From assembly GCF_036346105.1 (NCBI RefSeq), contig NZ_CP107811.1, forward strand, positions 4,034,501-4,098,500: a DNA stretch of 64,000 nt, written 5' to 3'. The translations under genes were made by a program, and so were the position numbers. This stretch comes from Streptomyces sp. NBC_00539. Lineage in GTDB: Bacteria; Actinomycetota; Actinomycetes; Streptomycetales; Streptomycetaceae. Below are positions 56,979 through 64,000 of this stretch, one piece after another; positions within the stretch are counted from its first letter, which is position 1; each line of letters opens with the position of its first letter. The notes beneath the pieces are model-generated. The model was given only the letters and a program-made list of their open reading frames with translations, did not search any database and was not told the origin of the DNA.

Positions 56979-59087
56979 GTGAGTCTCTTGGCAGCGGCGG
57001 AGCGATCCGACGGACCCGGGCCGGACGGCCCGGCATCACGGGAGCCCCTGACCGGGCCCGGGGAACGGCTCGCCCTGAACGGTATGGGCAGCTTCGACTG
57101 GAACCTGGGCACCGGGGTGCTGGTGCTGGACGACGCCGGCCTGACCGTCTTCGACCTGGAGCGGGCGGAGTTCCACGACACCCCGGAAGGCCTCGGGCTG
57201 CGGATCCCGGCCGATGACAGCGCGCGCCTCGCGGACACCGTGCAGGGCGTCCTGGACAGCGGGGAGGAGACGTACGGCGCGTACTTCACGGTGCGCCGGC
57301 GCGACGGCCGCGACCAGTGGACGCACACGCAGGGCCGGGTGCTGCGCGATGCGGGCGGCAGGCCCGTACGGATCATCGGGATCGTCCGGGACGCGACGGC
57401 CGAACTCGCCCAGCTGACCGCCCTGCGGAAACTGGAGACGGCCCGCGCCCACCAGGCGACCATCGTGCAGCGCACCACGGAGGCCCTGTCCCGGGCGGTG
57501 ACCGTGGACGACGTGACGGCCAGCCTGACCGGCGCGGGCGCGCTGGAGCGGCTCGGCGCGGACGGGCTGGCGCTGGGGCTGGTCGAGAACGACGCCATCA
57601 AGATCATCGCGTTGAGCGGGGAGAGCCTGGAGATCCTCAGCGAGCGGCAGTTCACCCGGCTGGACGGTTCGCTGCCGCTCTCGCACGCGGTGGTCACCCG
57701 GGAGGCGCGCTTCGTCACCTCGCTCACCGACCTCGCGGCCGAGTTCCCGCTGCTCGCGGACTACCTCGCCCGGATCCCGTACGACGCGGCCGCCTACCTC
57801 CCGCTGATCGCGCAGGCCAAGGCGATCGGCGGGCTGGTGCTGTTCTACCGGCGGCGCAGCGAGTTCAGCCCCGAGGAACGCAACCTGTGCCTGGGCCTGG
57901 CCGGCATCGTGGCCCAGTCGCTCCAGCGGGCCCTGCTCTTCGACCAGGAGCGGGAGTTCGCCACCGGCCTCCAGGCCGCGATGCTGCCCCGCCGCATCCC
58001 CGGGATCAGCGGCGGGGAGATCGCCGTGCGCTACCACTCGGCCTGGAGCGGGCGCGAGGTCGGCGGGGACTGGTACGACGTGATCGCGCTGCCCCGCGAC
58101 CGGGTCGGCATCGTGGTGGGCGACGTACAGGGCCACGACACGCACGCGGCGGCCATCATGGGCCAGCTGAGGATCGCGCTGCGGGCCTACGCGGGCGAGG
58201 GGCACCCCCCGTCCACGGTGCTCGCCAGGGCCTCGCGCTTCCTCGCCGAGCTCGACACCGAACGCTTCGCGACCTGCATGTACGCGCAGGTGGACCTGGA
58301 GACGGGAGGCGTACGGGCGGTCCGCGCGGGCCACCTCGGACCGCTGATCCGGCACACCGACGGCCGAACCGGCTGGCCCAACGTGCGCGGCGGCCTGCCG
58401 CTCGGACTGGCTTCGGTGTTCGAGCAGGAGGAGTTCCCCGAGACCCGCCTCGACCTGGTGCCCGGAGAGACGCTCGTGCTGTGCACCGACGGGCTCGTGG
58501 AGGAACCCGGGACCGCCATCACGCAGGGCATGGAGGCGCTCGCCCACGCGGTGCGCAGCGGCCCCGAGGACGCCGGTGCCCTCGCCGACCACCTCTCGGA
58601 CCGGCTCTGGGAGCGCTGGGGCTCCGGGGACGACGTGGCCCTGCTGGTGCTGCGCCGGGCCCCCGACCCGGGCACGCACCGCGCTCCCCGGATCCACCAG
58701 TACATCCACCAGGCCGACCCGGAAGGCCTCTCGGAGGCCCGCTACGCCCTGCGGCAGGCGCTGCGCGACTGGGGCATGCCGGAGCTCGCCGACGACGTGG
58801 AGCTGGCGGCCGGGGAGCTGCTGGTCAACGCCCTGCTGCACACCGACGGCGGGGCCGTGCTGACGATGGAGGTGCTGCCCGAGCCGGTCCGGCGGATCCG
58901 GCTGTGGGTCAAGGACCGCTCCAGCGTGTGGCCGCGCCGGCGCACCCCGGGGGAGTCGGCGACCACCGGGCGCGGGCTGCTGCTGGTGGACGCGCTGGCC
59001 TCGCACTGGGGGGTGGAGTCCCGGGGCGAGGGGAAGGCCGTCTGGTGCGAGTTCGAGGCGACGGGCGTGCCCCACGGCGGAAAGTGA
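56979..59087 (+). CDS. PAS/GAF-SpoIIE phosphatase with C-terminal HATPase domain
   Basis: A 702-residue cytoplasmic signalling protein. A PAS-like domain (about 20-135) is followed by a GAF domain (about 150-315). The SpoIIE/RsbU PP2C phosphatase is at about 330-555, with G-G-D-W-Y-D at 360, G-D-V-Q-G-H-D at 380, C-T-D-G-L-V-E at 500 and G-S-G-D-D-V-A at 547. The GHKL ATPase domain (about 575-695) has N-A-L-L-H-T-D-G-G and G-R-G-L-L-L-V-D. Such proteins combine anti-anti-sigma phosphatase and anti-sigma kinase activities in one chain. GTG 56979 has a weak ribosome site, fitting coupling to the upstream gene. Confidence 0.9.
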   Translation: MSLLAAAERSDGPGPDGPASREPLTGPGERLALNGMGSFDWNLGTGVLVLDDAGLTVFDLERAEFHDTPEGLGLRIPADDSARLADTVQGVLDSGEETYGAYFTVRRRDGRDQWTHTQGRVLRDAGGRPVRIIGIVRDATAELAQLTALRKLETARAHQATIVQRTTEALSRAVTVDDVTASLTGAGALERLGADGLALGLVENDAIKIIALSGESLEILSERQFTRLDGSLPLSHAVVTREARFVTSLTDLAAEFPLLADYLARIPYDAAAYLPLIAQAKAIGGLVLFYRRRSEFSPEERNLCLGLAGIVAQSLQRALLFDQEREFATGLQAAMLPRRIPGISGGEIAVRYHSAWSGREVGGDWYDVIALPRDRVGIVVGDVQGHDTHAAAIMGQLRIALRAYAGEGHPPSTVLARASRFLAELDTERFATCMYAQVDLETGGVRAVRAGHLGPLIRHTDGRTGWPNVRGGLPLGLASVFEQEEFPETRLDLVPGETLVLCTDGLVEEPGTAITQGMEALAHAVRSGPEDAGALADHLSDRLWERWGSGDDVALLVLRRAPDPGTHRAPRIHQYIHQADPEGLSEARYALRQALRDWGMPELADDVELAAGELLVNALLHTDGGAVLTMEVLPEPVRRIRLWVKDRSSVWPRRRTPGESATTGRGLLLVDALASHWGVESRGEGKAVWCEFEATGVPHGGK

Positions 59088-59169
59088 CGGGAATGTCACA
59101 GGTTGTGCGGTTCGGGGTGTGGGGTGATGATGCGGCCATGGAACCGACGTGTGACGCGGGGACCGTGAC

Positions 59170-59337
59170 GTGCGCCGCCTGAACGGGCGTGCCGCCACCG
59201 GGATCCTCGCACTGCTCCTGCTGCTGGCCGGCGTCCCGGCCGTCGTGGACTGGACGACGGGCCGCCCGCACGCGGAGCCGGGCTGCCAGACGGTCGCCTT
59301 CATGTCGATGACCGGCGCCGCACCCCGTTGCCGCTGA
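59170..59337 (+). CDS. small single-TM or secreted peptide (55 aa)
   Basis: GTG 59170 to TGA 59335-59337. It has a basic start (V-R-R-L-N-G-R), a hydrophobic stretch (ILALLLLLAGVPAVV) and a tail with two Cys (P-G-C-Q-T-V-A-F and C-R end). The ribosome-binding site is poor (GGGGACC). A 14-codon ORF in another frame (59138-59182, M-E-P-T-C-D-A-G-T-V-T-C-A-A) overlaps its start and could act as a leader. I did not recognise either. Confidence 0.45.
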   Translation: MRRLNGRAATGILALLLLLAGVPAVVDWTTGRPHAEPGCQTVAFMSMTGAAPRCR

Positions 59338-59476
59338 CGGCCCGGCTCGCGGGAGGACGCCGTCGCCGTCGGCCCGTTGCCGACGGCCTCGCGTATGACC
59401 CGGCCGCGGCCGTCCCTCCCGGTAGCGGCGGCTACCGGAGGGGCCGGCGCTATACCTGCCGGGCTCTCGGCCCCGG

Positions 59477-59926
59477 TCACCGGTGGTCGACCACCTCGGC
59501 GCCGTGGACGTCCTCCGCCAGGGTGTCGACCGACTTCGGCATGATGCCGCCGGCCCGGTTGACCCGCTGGAGCCGCGCCTCGACGCCCGCCTCACCGGCG
59601 TGCAGGCCGGGGGTCCAGGCGAGCCTGGCGTGGCTGTGCCAGCTGTGCTCCGCGCCGTCGCAGACGGGCTCCTCGTCCGCGTTGCCGCCGAGGCGGACCG
59701 AGTCCTGGACGACCACGGTCATCAGCTGCACCGCCCCCGCGGGTGAGGGGTCGTTGCAGACGTACGTCCCGGAAAGGGTGATCGTGCCCTCCGGCGTGAT
59801 GTGGGCGTACGGGCGTACGGAAATCGAATTGTCGTAAGAGGTGGCGGTGGCCGGGGTGGCGCATACCGCTGCGGCGGCCAGTGCGGAGAACGCGGACAGA
59901 GCCATTCGGGGGCCGGTCAGGGCCAT
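59477..59926 (-). CDS. small secreted protein (DUF6299-like)
   Basis: A 149-residue protein with a signal peptide (residues 1-29, A-T-P-A-T-A). The mature part has S-Y-D-N-S-I-S-V-R-P-Y-A-H-I-T-P-E-G-T-I-T-L-S-G-T-Y-V-C, a beta-rich immunoglobulin-like opening. Two Cys (about 55 and 89) suit a disulfide. The pattern fits DUF6299, a Streptomyces secreted family of unknown function. I took ATG 59926 (GGAGG 4 bases upstream); ATG 59929 would leave one base of spacing. Confidence 0.7.
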   Translation of the reverse strand: MALTGPRMALSAFSALAAAAVCATPATATSYDNSISVRPYAHITPEGTITLSGTYVCNDPSPAGAVQLMTVVVQDSVRLGGNADEEPVCDGAEHSWHSHARLAWTPGLHAGEAGVEARLQRVNRAGGIMPKSVDTLAEDVHGAEVVDHR

Positions 59927-60090
59927 CATTCCTCCAGGTGGATGTGGGTGGCGGAATTCCGCCGGAACGCATTGTGCTGGCAGTCGGGCGCCGATGTGCT
60001 TCGCCGGCTCGTGTCGGTGTGTGCAATTTCCCGCCCGGCCGCGTGAAACTGGCCGGAATACATCCCCGAAGATCCCCGAAGGGATCCCGT

Positions 60091-60705
60091 ATGCGCAGCC
60101 ACTCCGCTTCCGCCCTCGCCGTCGCCGCCCTCCTGCCCTGCCTGCTGTTCGGTGCCACCGCCTGCCAGAGCGCGCCCGCGGGGGAGGCCCCGGCCCCCGC
60201 GGCGGCGCCCGGGGTCCCGGTGGACGACGGGGCGCCCGGCGCCGGTGAGGATCCGGCCGGGTCCGGCGCGCAGGCCCAGGCCGGCGCCGCGAAGGACGCT
60301 CATGTGGGTGAGTCCGTACGGGTGCGGGGGCGCCAGGTGGGCCGTCACCTCCAGGTGGTGCTGAACGCGTACGTGGACCCGGCCGTCAGCGTCGACAAGA
60401 ACTTCGCGCCGGCCGCCGGGACGCGCTGGGCGGCCGCCTCGATGTCGTTCGTCAACGTGGGCGGCGCTTCGTACGGGGCGCTCGGGCGCATGTGGGCGTA
60501 CGACAGTGCAGGCGGCCGGCACGCGGTGGTGCCCACCGGTGAACTGACGACGGGCAAACCGCTCGTCTTCGATTCCCTCGCGGTCGGCGAACGGGCCGAA
60601 GGGTGGGTGGTGTTCGAAATCCCGGAAAAGGTGCGCGTCGTACGGCTCCAGTACCAGGACGCGAACATCCAGGCGAATTCCGGCGGGGGATTCTGGGCGG
60701 TCTAG
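60091..60705 (+). CDS. putative lipoprotein, DUF4352-like
   Basis: A 204-residue protein. The N-terminal signal ends F-G-A-T-A-C at residue 25, an acceptable lipobox, so the mature protein is probably lipid-anchored. A 45-residue Ala/Gly/Pro linker follows. The C-terminal domain (about 75-204) is beta-rich: AASMSFVNVGGASYGALGRM, E-L-T-T-G-K-P-L-V-F-D-S-L-A-V-G-E, W-V-V-F-E-I-P. This resembles DUF4352. GAAGGGA lies 7 bases before the ATG. Function is unknown. Confidence 0.75.
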   Translation: MRSHSASALAVAALLPCLLFGATACQSAPAGEAPAPAAAPGVPVDDGAPGAGEDPAGSGAQAQAGAAKDAHVGESVRVRGRQVGRHLQVVLNAYVDPAVSVDKNFAPAAGTRWAAASMSFVNVGGASYGALGRMWAYDSAGGRHAVVPTGELTTGKPLVFDSLAVGERAEGWVVFEIPEKVRVVRLQYQDANIQANSGGGFWAV

Positions 60706-60773
60706 CGGCGTCGTAGCCCGCGCGGGTGAAAGGCCGTGAAAGGGCCGTGGGAGAGAGCACTAAGGTGCGGCGC

Positions 60774-61268
60774 ATGACTTCAACCCAAGCCGAAATCGAC
60801 CGGTCCGAACTCGGCACCCTCTCGGTGCTCGCCTGGATCGGCGACCCCTCCGAAGGCCACGACATCCCCTACCTCCTCGCCTACACCCTCGGCGACGGCC
60901 CGAAGGGCAAGGAGGCCGGTGAGGCGGCCGCCCGCGGGCTGCTGGAGGAGATCGGGCTGCCCATCGGCGACGTGGTCATGGACGGCACCCGCAGCCCCTC
61001 CACCTTCGCGGTGAAGATCCTGCTGGCGGGCAACCAGGTCGCGCTCACCCTGCCCGGCCTGAACGCCACCTGCACCGCCCCCGACGAGTGGGTGACGGCG
61101 GCCGGCGAGAGCGGGCAGGCGTACTTCCTCTTCGCCACCACCGCCTGGCCCGAGGCCGTCCCGGGCCGGCCGGTGAGCCCGGAGCTGCTCCAGGCGTTCG
61201 CGGGTGACGAGGCGGTGCTGACCAGCAGCGCCCACTGCGTCATCACGGTGCAGAGCCTGCGCCAGTAG
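60774..61268 (+). CDS. Streptomyces-conserved hypothetical protein (DUF5949-like)
   Basis: A 164-residue soluble alpha/beta protein with no signal. It begins M-T-S-T-Q-A-E-I-D-R-S-E-L-G-T-L-S-V-L-A-W-I-G and contains TLGDGPKGKEAGEAAARGLL, V-M-D-G-T-R-S-P-S-T-F and YFLFATTAWPEAVPGRPVSP. I associate this with DUF5949, a Streptomyces family of unknown function. T-A-A-G-G-T-G precedes ATG 60774; the frame opens at 60726, but that part is not similar. Confidence 0.7.
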   Translation: MTSTQAEIDRSELGTLSVLAWIGDPSEGHDIPYLLAYTLGDGPKGKEAGEAAARGLLEEIGLPIGDVVMDGTRSPSTFAVKILLAGNQVALTLPGLNATCTAPDEWVTAAGESGQAYFLFATTAWPEAVPGRPVSPELLQAFAGDEAVLTSSAHCVITVQSLRQ

Positions 61269-61351
61269 CCCGGCGCACCTTTCTCCGGCCGCCGGGCCCC
61301 CAGCCCGCCCGGCGGCCGGCACCCGCCGCACCGCTTCGAACCGCCCTCTCG

Positions 61352-62605
61352 TCAGGGCTGGTCGAAGGAGAACCGGAGCGAGCGGACCCGGTTGTCGAAG
61401 CTGGAGCCCGCCAGATCGGGCAGGCCCGCCGCCCGCAGCCCCACCGGCCGGGTCAGGAGCTCCCGGAACAGCGCTTTCATCTCCACCCGGGCCAGATGCG
61501 CGCCCAGGCAGAAGTGCGGGCCGCCGCCCCCGAACCCCAGGTGCGGGTTGGGCGAGCGGGTGATGTCGAAGGCGTCCGGGTCGGGGAAGACGGCCTCGTC
61601 ACGGTTGGCGGAGGCGTAGTACAGCACCACCTTGTCGCCCGGCCGGAACAGGTGGCCGCCCAGCCGGTGTTCGGCGATCACCGTCCGGCGGAACTGGATG
61701 ATCGGCGTCGAGTGGCGGACCATCTCGTCCACCGCCCCGTCGGCGTACGTCTCGAAGTCGCCGAGCAGCAGGCCGCGTTGGTCGGGGAAGTCGGTGAGCA
61801 GGGTCAGGCCGTGCGTGATGGCGTTGCGGGTGGTCTCCACCCCCGCCACCATCAACAGCGAGAAGAACGCGCCCAGCTGCCGCGCCCCGAGCGCCTGGCC
61901 GTCCACGTTCGCGCAGATCAGCGCGGAGATCAGGTCGTCCTGAGGGTTCCTGCGCCGCTCGCGCCCGATGCCCGCGACCATCCGCTGCATCCGGGCCAGC
62001 GCCCGCAGCCCCCGGCCGGGCATCCGCAGCCGGGCCGCCAGGCCGCGCTCGACCCCGATGTTCTCGGAGGCGTGGTTGACCCGGTCGGCGATCTCCGGCC
62101 GGTAGCGCTCCGGGATGCCCATCATGTTGCAGATGACCTCCAGGGGCAGCCGGGAAGCCACGGCCGAGACGAACTCGTCGGGCCGGTGCGCCAGTACGTC
62201 GTCCACGATCCGGGCCGCCACCGCGTGGATGTCCGCCTCGGCCGCGGCCAGCAGCCGGGGCGTGAAGGCGCGCTGCACGATCTTCCGCAGCTGCGCGTGG
62301 TCCGGCCCGTCCAGATTGACCATGGAGTCCCCGAACAGTGCCCGCACCCAGCGGGCCGGTTCCGGGGTGGTGACCCCGGGCGCGCTGGCGAACACCTTCG
62401 GCAGCCGGCTCGCCTCCTGCACGTCCGCGTGCCGTACCAGCGCCCAGTGGCCGCGCCCCCGGCCCTCGGGGACGAACACCGGGGCGTCCAGCGCCCGCAG
62501 CCGGGCGAAAGCGGCCAGGCGGTCATCGGGGGGCAGTTGCCAGAAGGCCGGATCGGCCAGCTCCTGCCCGGGCCGGTCCGCGTACCGCTGTGCCGGGACT
62601 GTCAT
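61352..62605 (-). CDS. cytochrome P450
   Basis: A 417-residue P450. The I-helix A-G-V-E-T-T-R-N is at about residue 253, the E-x-x-R is E-M-V-R-H-S-T-P, and the haem-binding H-L-G-F-G-G-G-G-P-H-F-C-L-G-A-H-L has its Cys at about residue 366. The G-G-G-G-P-H-F haem loop and the T-S-like I-helix resemble the CYP124/CYP125/CYP142 group that oxidises sterols or methyl-branched lipids, but the substrate is open. ATG 62605 is used; GTG 62614 is possible. No ferredoxin gene lies beside it. Confidence 0.92.
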   Translation of the reverse strand: MTVPAQRYADRPGQELADPAFWQLPPDDRLAAFARLRALDAPVFVPEGRGRGHWALVRHADVQEASRLPKVFASAPGVTTPEPARWVRALFGDSMVNLDGPDHAQLRKIVQRAFTPRLLAAAEADIHAVAARIVDDVLAHRPDEFVSAVASRLPLEVICNMMGIPERYRPEIADRVNHASENIGVERGLAARLRMPGRGLRALARMQRMVAGIGRERRRNPQDDLISALICANVDGQALGARQLGAFFSLLMVAGVETTRNAITHGLTLLTDFPDQRGLLLGDFETYADGAVDEMVRHSTPIIQFRRTVIAEHRLGGHLFRPGDKVVLYYASANRDEAVFPDPDAFDITRSPNPHLGFGGGGPHFCLGAHLARVEMKALFRELLTRPVGLRAAGLPDLAGSSFDNRVRSLRFSFDQP

Positions 62606-62665
62606 GGCCCGCACCTTCTTCCTCGTCGTCGGCGCAGTCGCCGTGCCGCCCCCGACCGTCTGTAC

Positions 62666-63820
62666 TCACGCACCAGAACGCGTCCGCTCGGTCAAGGTCA
62701 CGCCCACCGCCACCGAGGCCCCCATGACCAGGCCGGCCCACAGCACCGCGTCCTCCCCGCTCCAGGAGCAGGCCAGGATCGCCAGCGCGGAGAGCGGCAG
62801 CAGCAGTTGCTGGGCCGTCGTGCGCTTGAAGTGGCGGGCGTGCAGGAACCAGACGGCGACCAGATACAGGGCGGTGGGTACGGTGACCGTCAGATTCGCC
62901 GCCAGCTGCGAGATGTGGGCCTTGCCCACCGCCTGCTCGACCGCCACTTCCATCCCGGCGCCGACGGCCGCCGCCGCACCGAGGATCACGTAGTGCCCGT
63001 AACCCCAGGGGATCGCCTGGCGGTTGCCGGACAGCCGCTCGTGGGCGGGAACCGCGAAGTAGATCCACCAGGCGGAGAAGACGATCAGCAGGCCGCCGGC
63101 CGCGATCGGCAGCAGCACGCCCAGAGCCTCCTGCTCGTCGAGGGCGGACTGTACGGCGACGGTGCTCGCCGACACCGTCTCGCCGAGGACGATCAGCGTG
63201 AACAGGCCGTACCGCTCCACGATGTGGTGCGGGTGCCAGGCCGTCTGGTGACGCCTCTCGGCGATCAACGGGACGGAGAGCTCGGCGGCCACCAGCACCA
63301 GGAACAGCCAGCGCCGTGCGCCCGCGGGAGCCGCGAGCAGGGCGATCCAACCCGCCTGGCACACCACCAGACCGGCGGCGTACATCAGTGCCGAGCGCCG
63401 GGCCGGTCCGCTCTCGCCCGCGGCGGCGCGCAACCACTGCGCGGTCAGCGCGATGCGCATCACCACGTAGCCGAAGACCGCCACGGTCCAGTCCTGGGCG
63501 TCGAAGGCCCGCGGCACCCCGGCCGCGTAGATCAGCACGCCGGCGATCTGGACCAGGGTCGCCACCCGGTACGGGATGTCGTCGCAGTCGTAGGCGGAGG
63601 CGAACCAGGAGAAGTTGAGCCAGGCCCAGAACACCCCGAAGAAGACGAAGAGGTAGCCGGTGATGCCGGCGCCGAAGTGCCCCTCGGCCAAGGCGTGGAC
63701 CAGCCGTGCCCCGGCCTGGGCGACCGCGACGACGAAGCAGAGGTCGAAGAACAGCTCCAGCGGCGTCGCGGTCCGGTGCGCCTCGTCCGGGCGCCGGGCG
63801 GTCATTCGTACGTACAACAT
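62666..63820 (-). CDS. ltrA: LtrA-family membrane protein
   Basis: A 384-residue protein with about ten hydrophobic segments. It begins near residue 18 with T-P-L-E-L-F-F-D-L-C-F-V-V-A-V-A-Q, the LtrA signature. VERYGLFTLIVLGETVSAST at about residue 206 is the second conserved segment. The family is named for a low-temperature-requirement phenotype in Listeria; the molecular function is unknown. ATG 63820 has only a weak ribosome-binding site, and ATG 63805 is an alternative. About 180 bp of sequence beyond it, up to the window end, shows no gene. Confidence 0.88.
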   Translation of the reverse strand: MLYVRMTARRPDEAHRTATPLELFFDLCFVVAVAQAGARLVHALAEGHFGAGITGYLFVFFGVFWAWLNFSWFASAYDCDDIPYRVATLVQIAGVLIYAAGVPRAFDAQDWTVAVFGYVVMRIALTAQWLRAAAGESGPARRSALMYAAGLVVCQAGWIALLAAPAGARRWLFLVLVAAELSVPLIAERRHQTAWHPHHIVERYGLFTLIVLGETVSASTVAVQSALDEQEALGVLLPIAAGGLLIVFSAWWIYFAVPAHERLSGNRQAIPWGYGHYVILGAAAAVGAGMEVAVEQAVGKAHISQLAANLTVTVPTALYLVAVWFLHARHFKRTTAQQLLLPLSALAILACSWSGEDAVLWAGLVMGASVAVGVTLTERTRSGA

Positions 63821-64000
63821 GGCGCCCAGGACAGCAGCCGGACGCCGGCCGGCACCCGAGGCGCGCGGGTCCGCGGTGAAACGGGGTACCGCTCGCGGGC
63901 CCGCGTCCCGGGGTGTGCGCCGGTGGGGCTGTGCCGCCCCGCGGGCGGGGTCCGGCGGCTGACCGGTGGCCCCGGCGGGAGCGAACGTACCCTGGGGGCA

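Noticed and set aside
62523-63437. Minus-strand 304-codon frame overlapping ltrA
   Set aside because: Arg/Gly-rich shadow without motifs; the LtrA signatures are in the other frame.

Overview
The window reads as chromosomal DNA of a Streptomyces or very close relative. It is very GC-rich, with strong third-position GC bias and many GTG starts. It carries a set of genes typical of that genus: rodlins, short and sortase-anchored chaplins, an HrdD-type sigma factor, XRE/DUF5753 regulators paired with DUF397 proteins, and a SpoIIE-type phosphatase fused to a histidine-kinase-like ATPase. The first gene is cut by the left edge. I saw no transposase, integrase, phage gene, rRNA or CRISPR array.

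Layout. 1-6.1 kb: a GNAT acetyltransferase, a small DUF4229 membrane protein, a poly-cysteine leader peptide in front of a DAACS-family symporter (my reading: a cysteine-responsive cystine transporter), an XRE/DUF397/ATPase regulatory module, and a MerR regulator divergent from a class II aldolase/CMD-like pair. 6.3-19.5 kb: a lineage-type HTH protein with a duplicated translation start region, a secreted protein, two AMP-forming acyl-CoA ligases around a secreted lipase and an AraC regulator, an aminotransferase, a second XRE/DUF397 pair and a GPP34 protein. 19.5-35.8 kb: a D,D-carboxypeptidase with a long repeat arm behind a possible ECF promoter, a membrane protein, tRNA-Arg(CCU), an SDR, an M6 protease, a TetR regulator with twin operators next to a decapitated MFS pump, a DODA-type dioxygenase, an hrdD-like sigma factor, a WYL regulator with a divergent MFS pump, and a VKOR protein.

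35.9-40.4 kb is an aerial-hypha surface cluster: two rodlins, two short chaplins, one long chaplin with a LAATG sorting signal, and two uncharacterised secreted proteins. Directly after it, 40.8-52.0 kb is a tightly packed nine-gene plus-strand operon. It encodes a secreted DUF3344 protein, a GT4 glycosyltransferase, a polyprenyl-phosphate sugar transferase, a Wzy-like polymerase, a MurJ/Wzx-like flippase, a polysaccharide deacetylase, a second GT4 enzyme, a Wzz-like protein and a CelD/FemAB-type acyltransferase. This is a nearly complete Wzx/Wzy-type exopolysaccharide pathway. A secreted GH26-like hydrolase on the opposite strand, an ATP-grasp ligase and an FAD oxidoreductase follow and probably tailor or trim the product. 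The neighbourhood of the amyloid surface coat and the polymer locus is the most interesting system in the window.

56.6-64 kb: a Pro-Gly-Phe repeat protein beside the SpoIIE-type phosphatase, several small secreted or lineage-specific proteins, a cytochrome P450 and an LtrA-family membrane protein.

All assignments come from reading the sequence and from family knowledge; no database search was run. Starts were chosen from ribosome-binding-site spacing and are often uncertain by a few codons.
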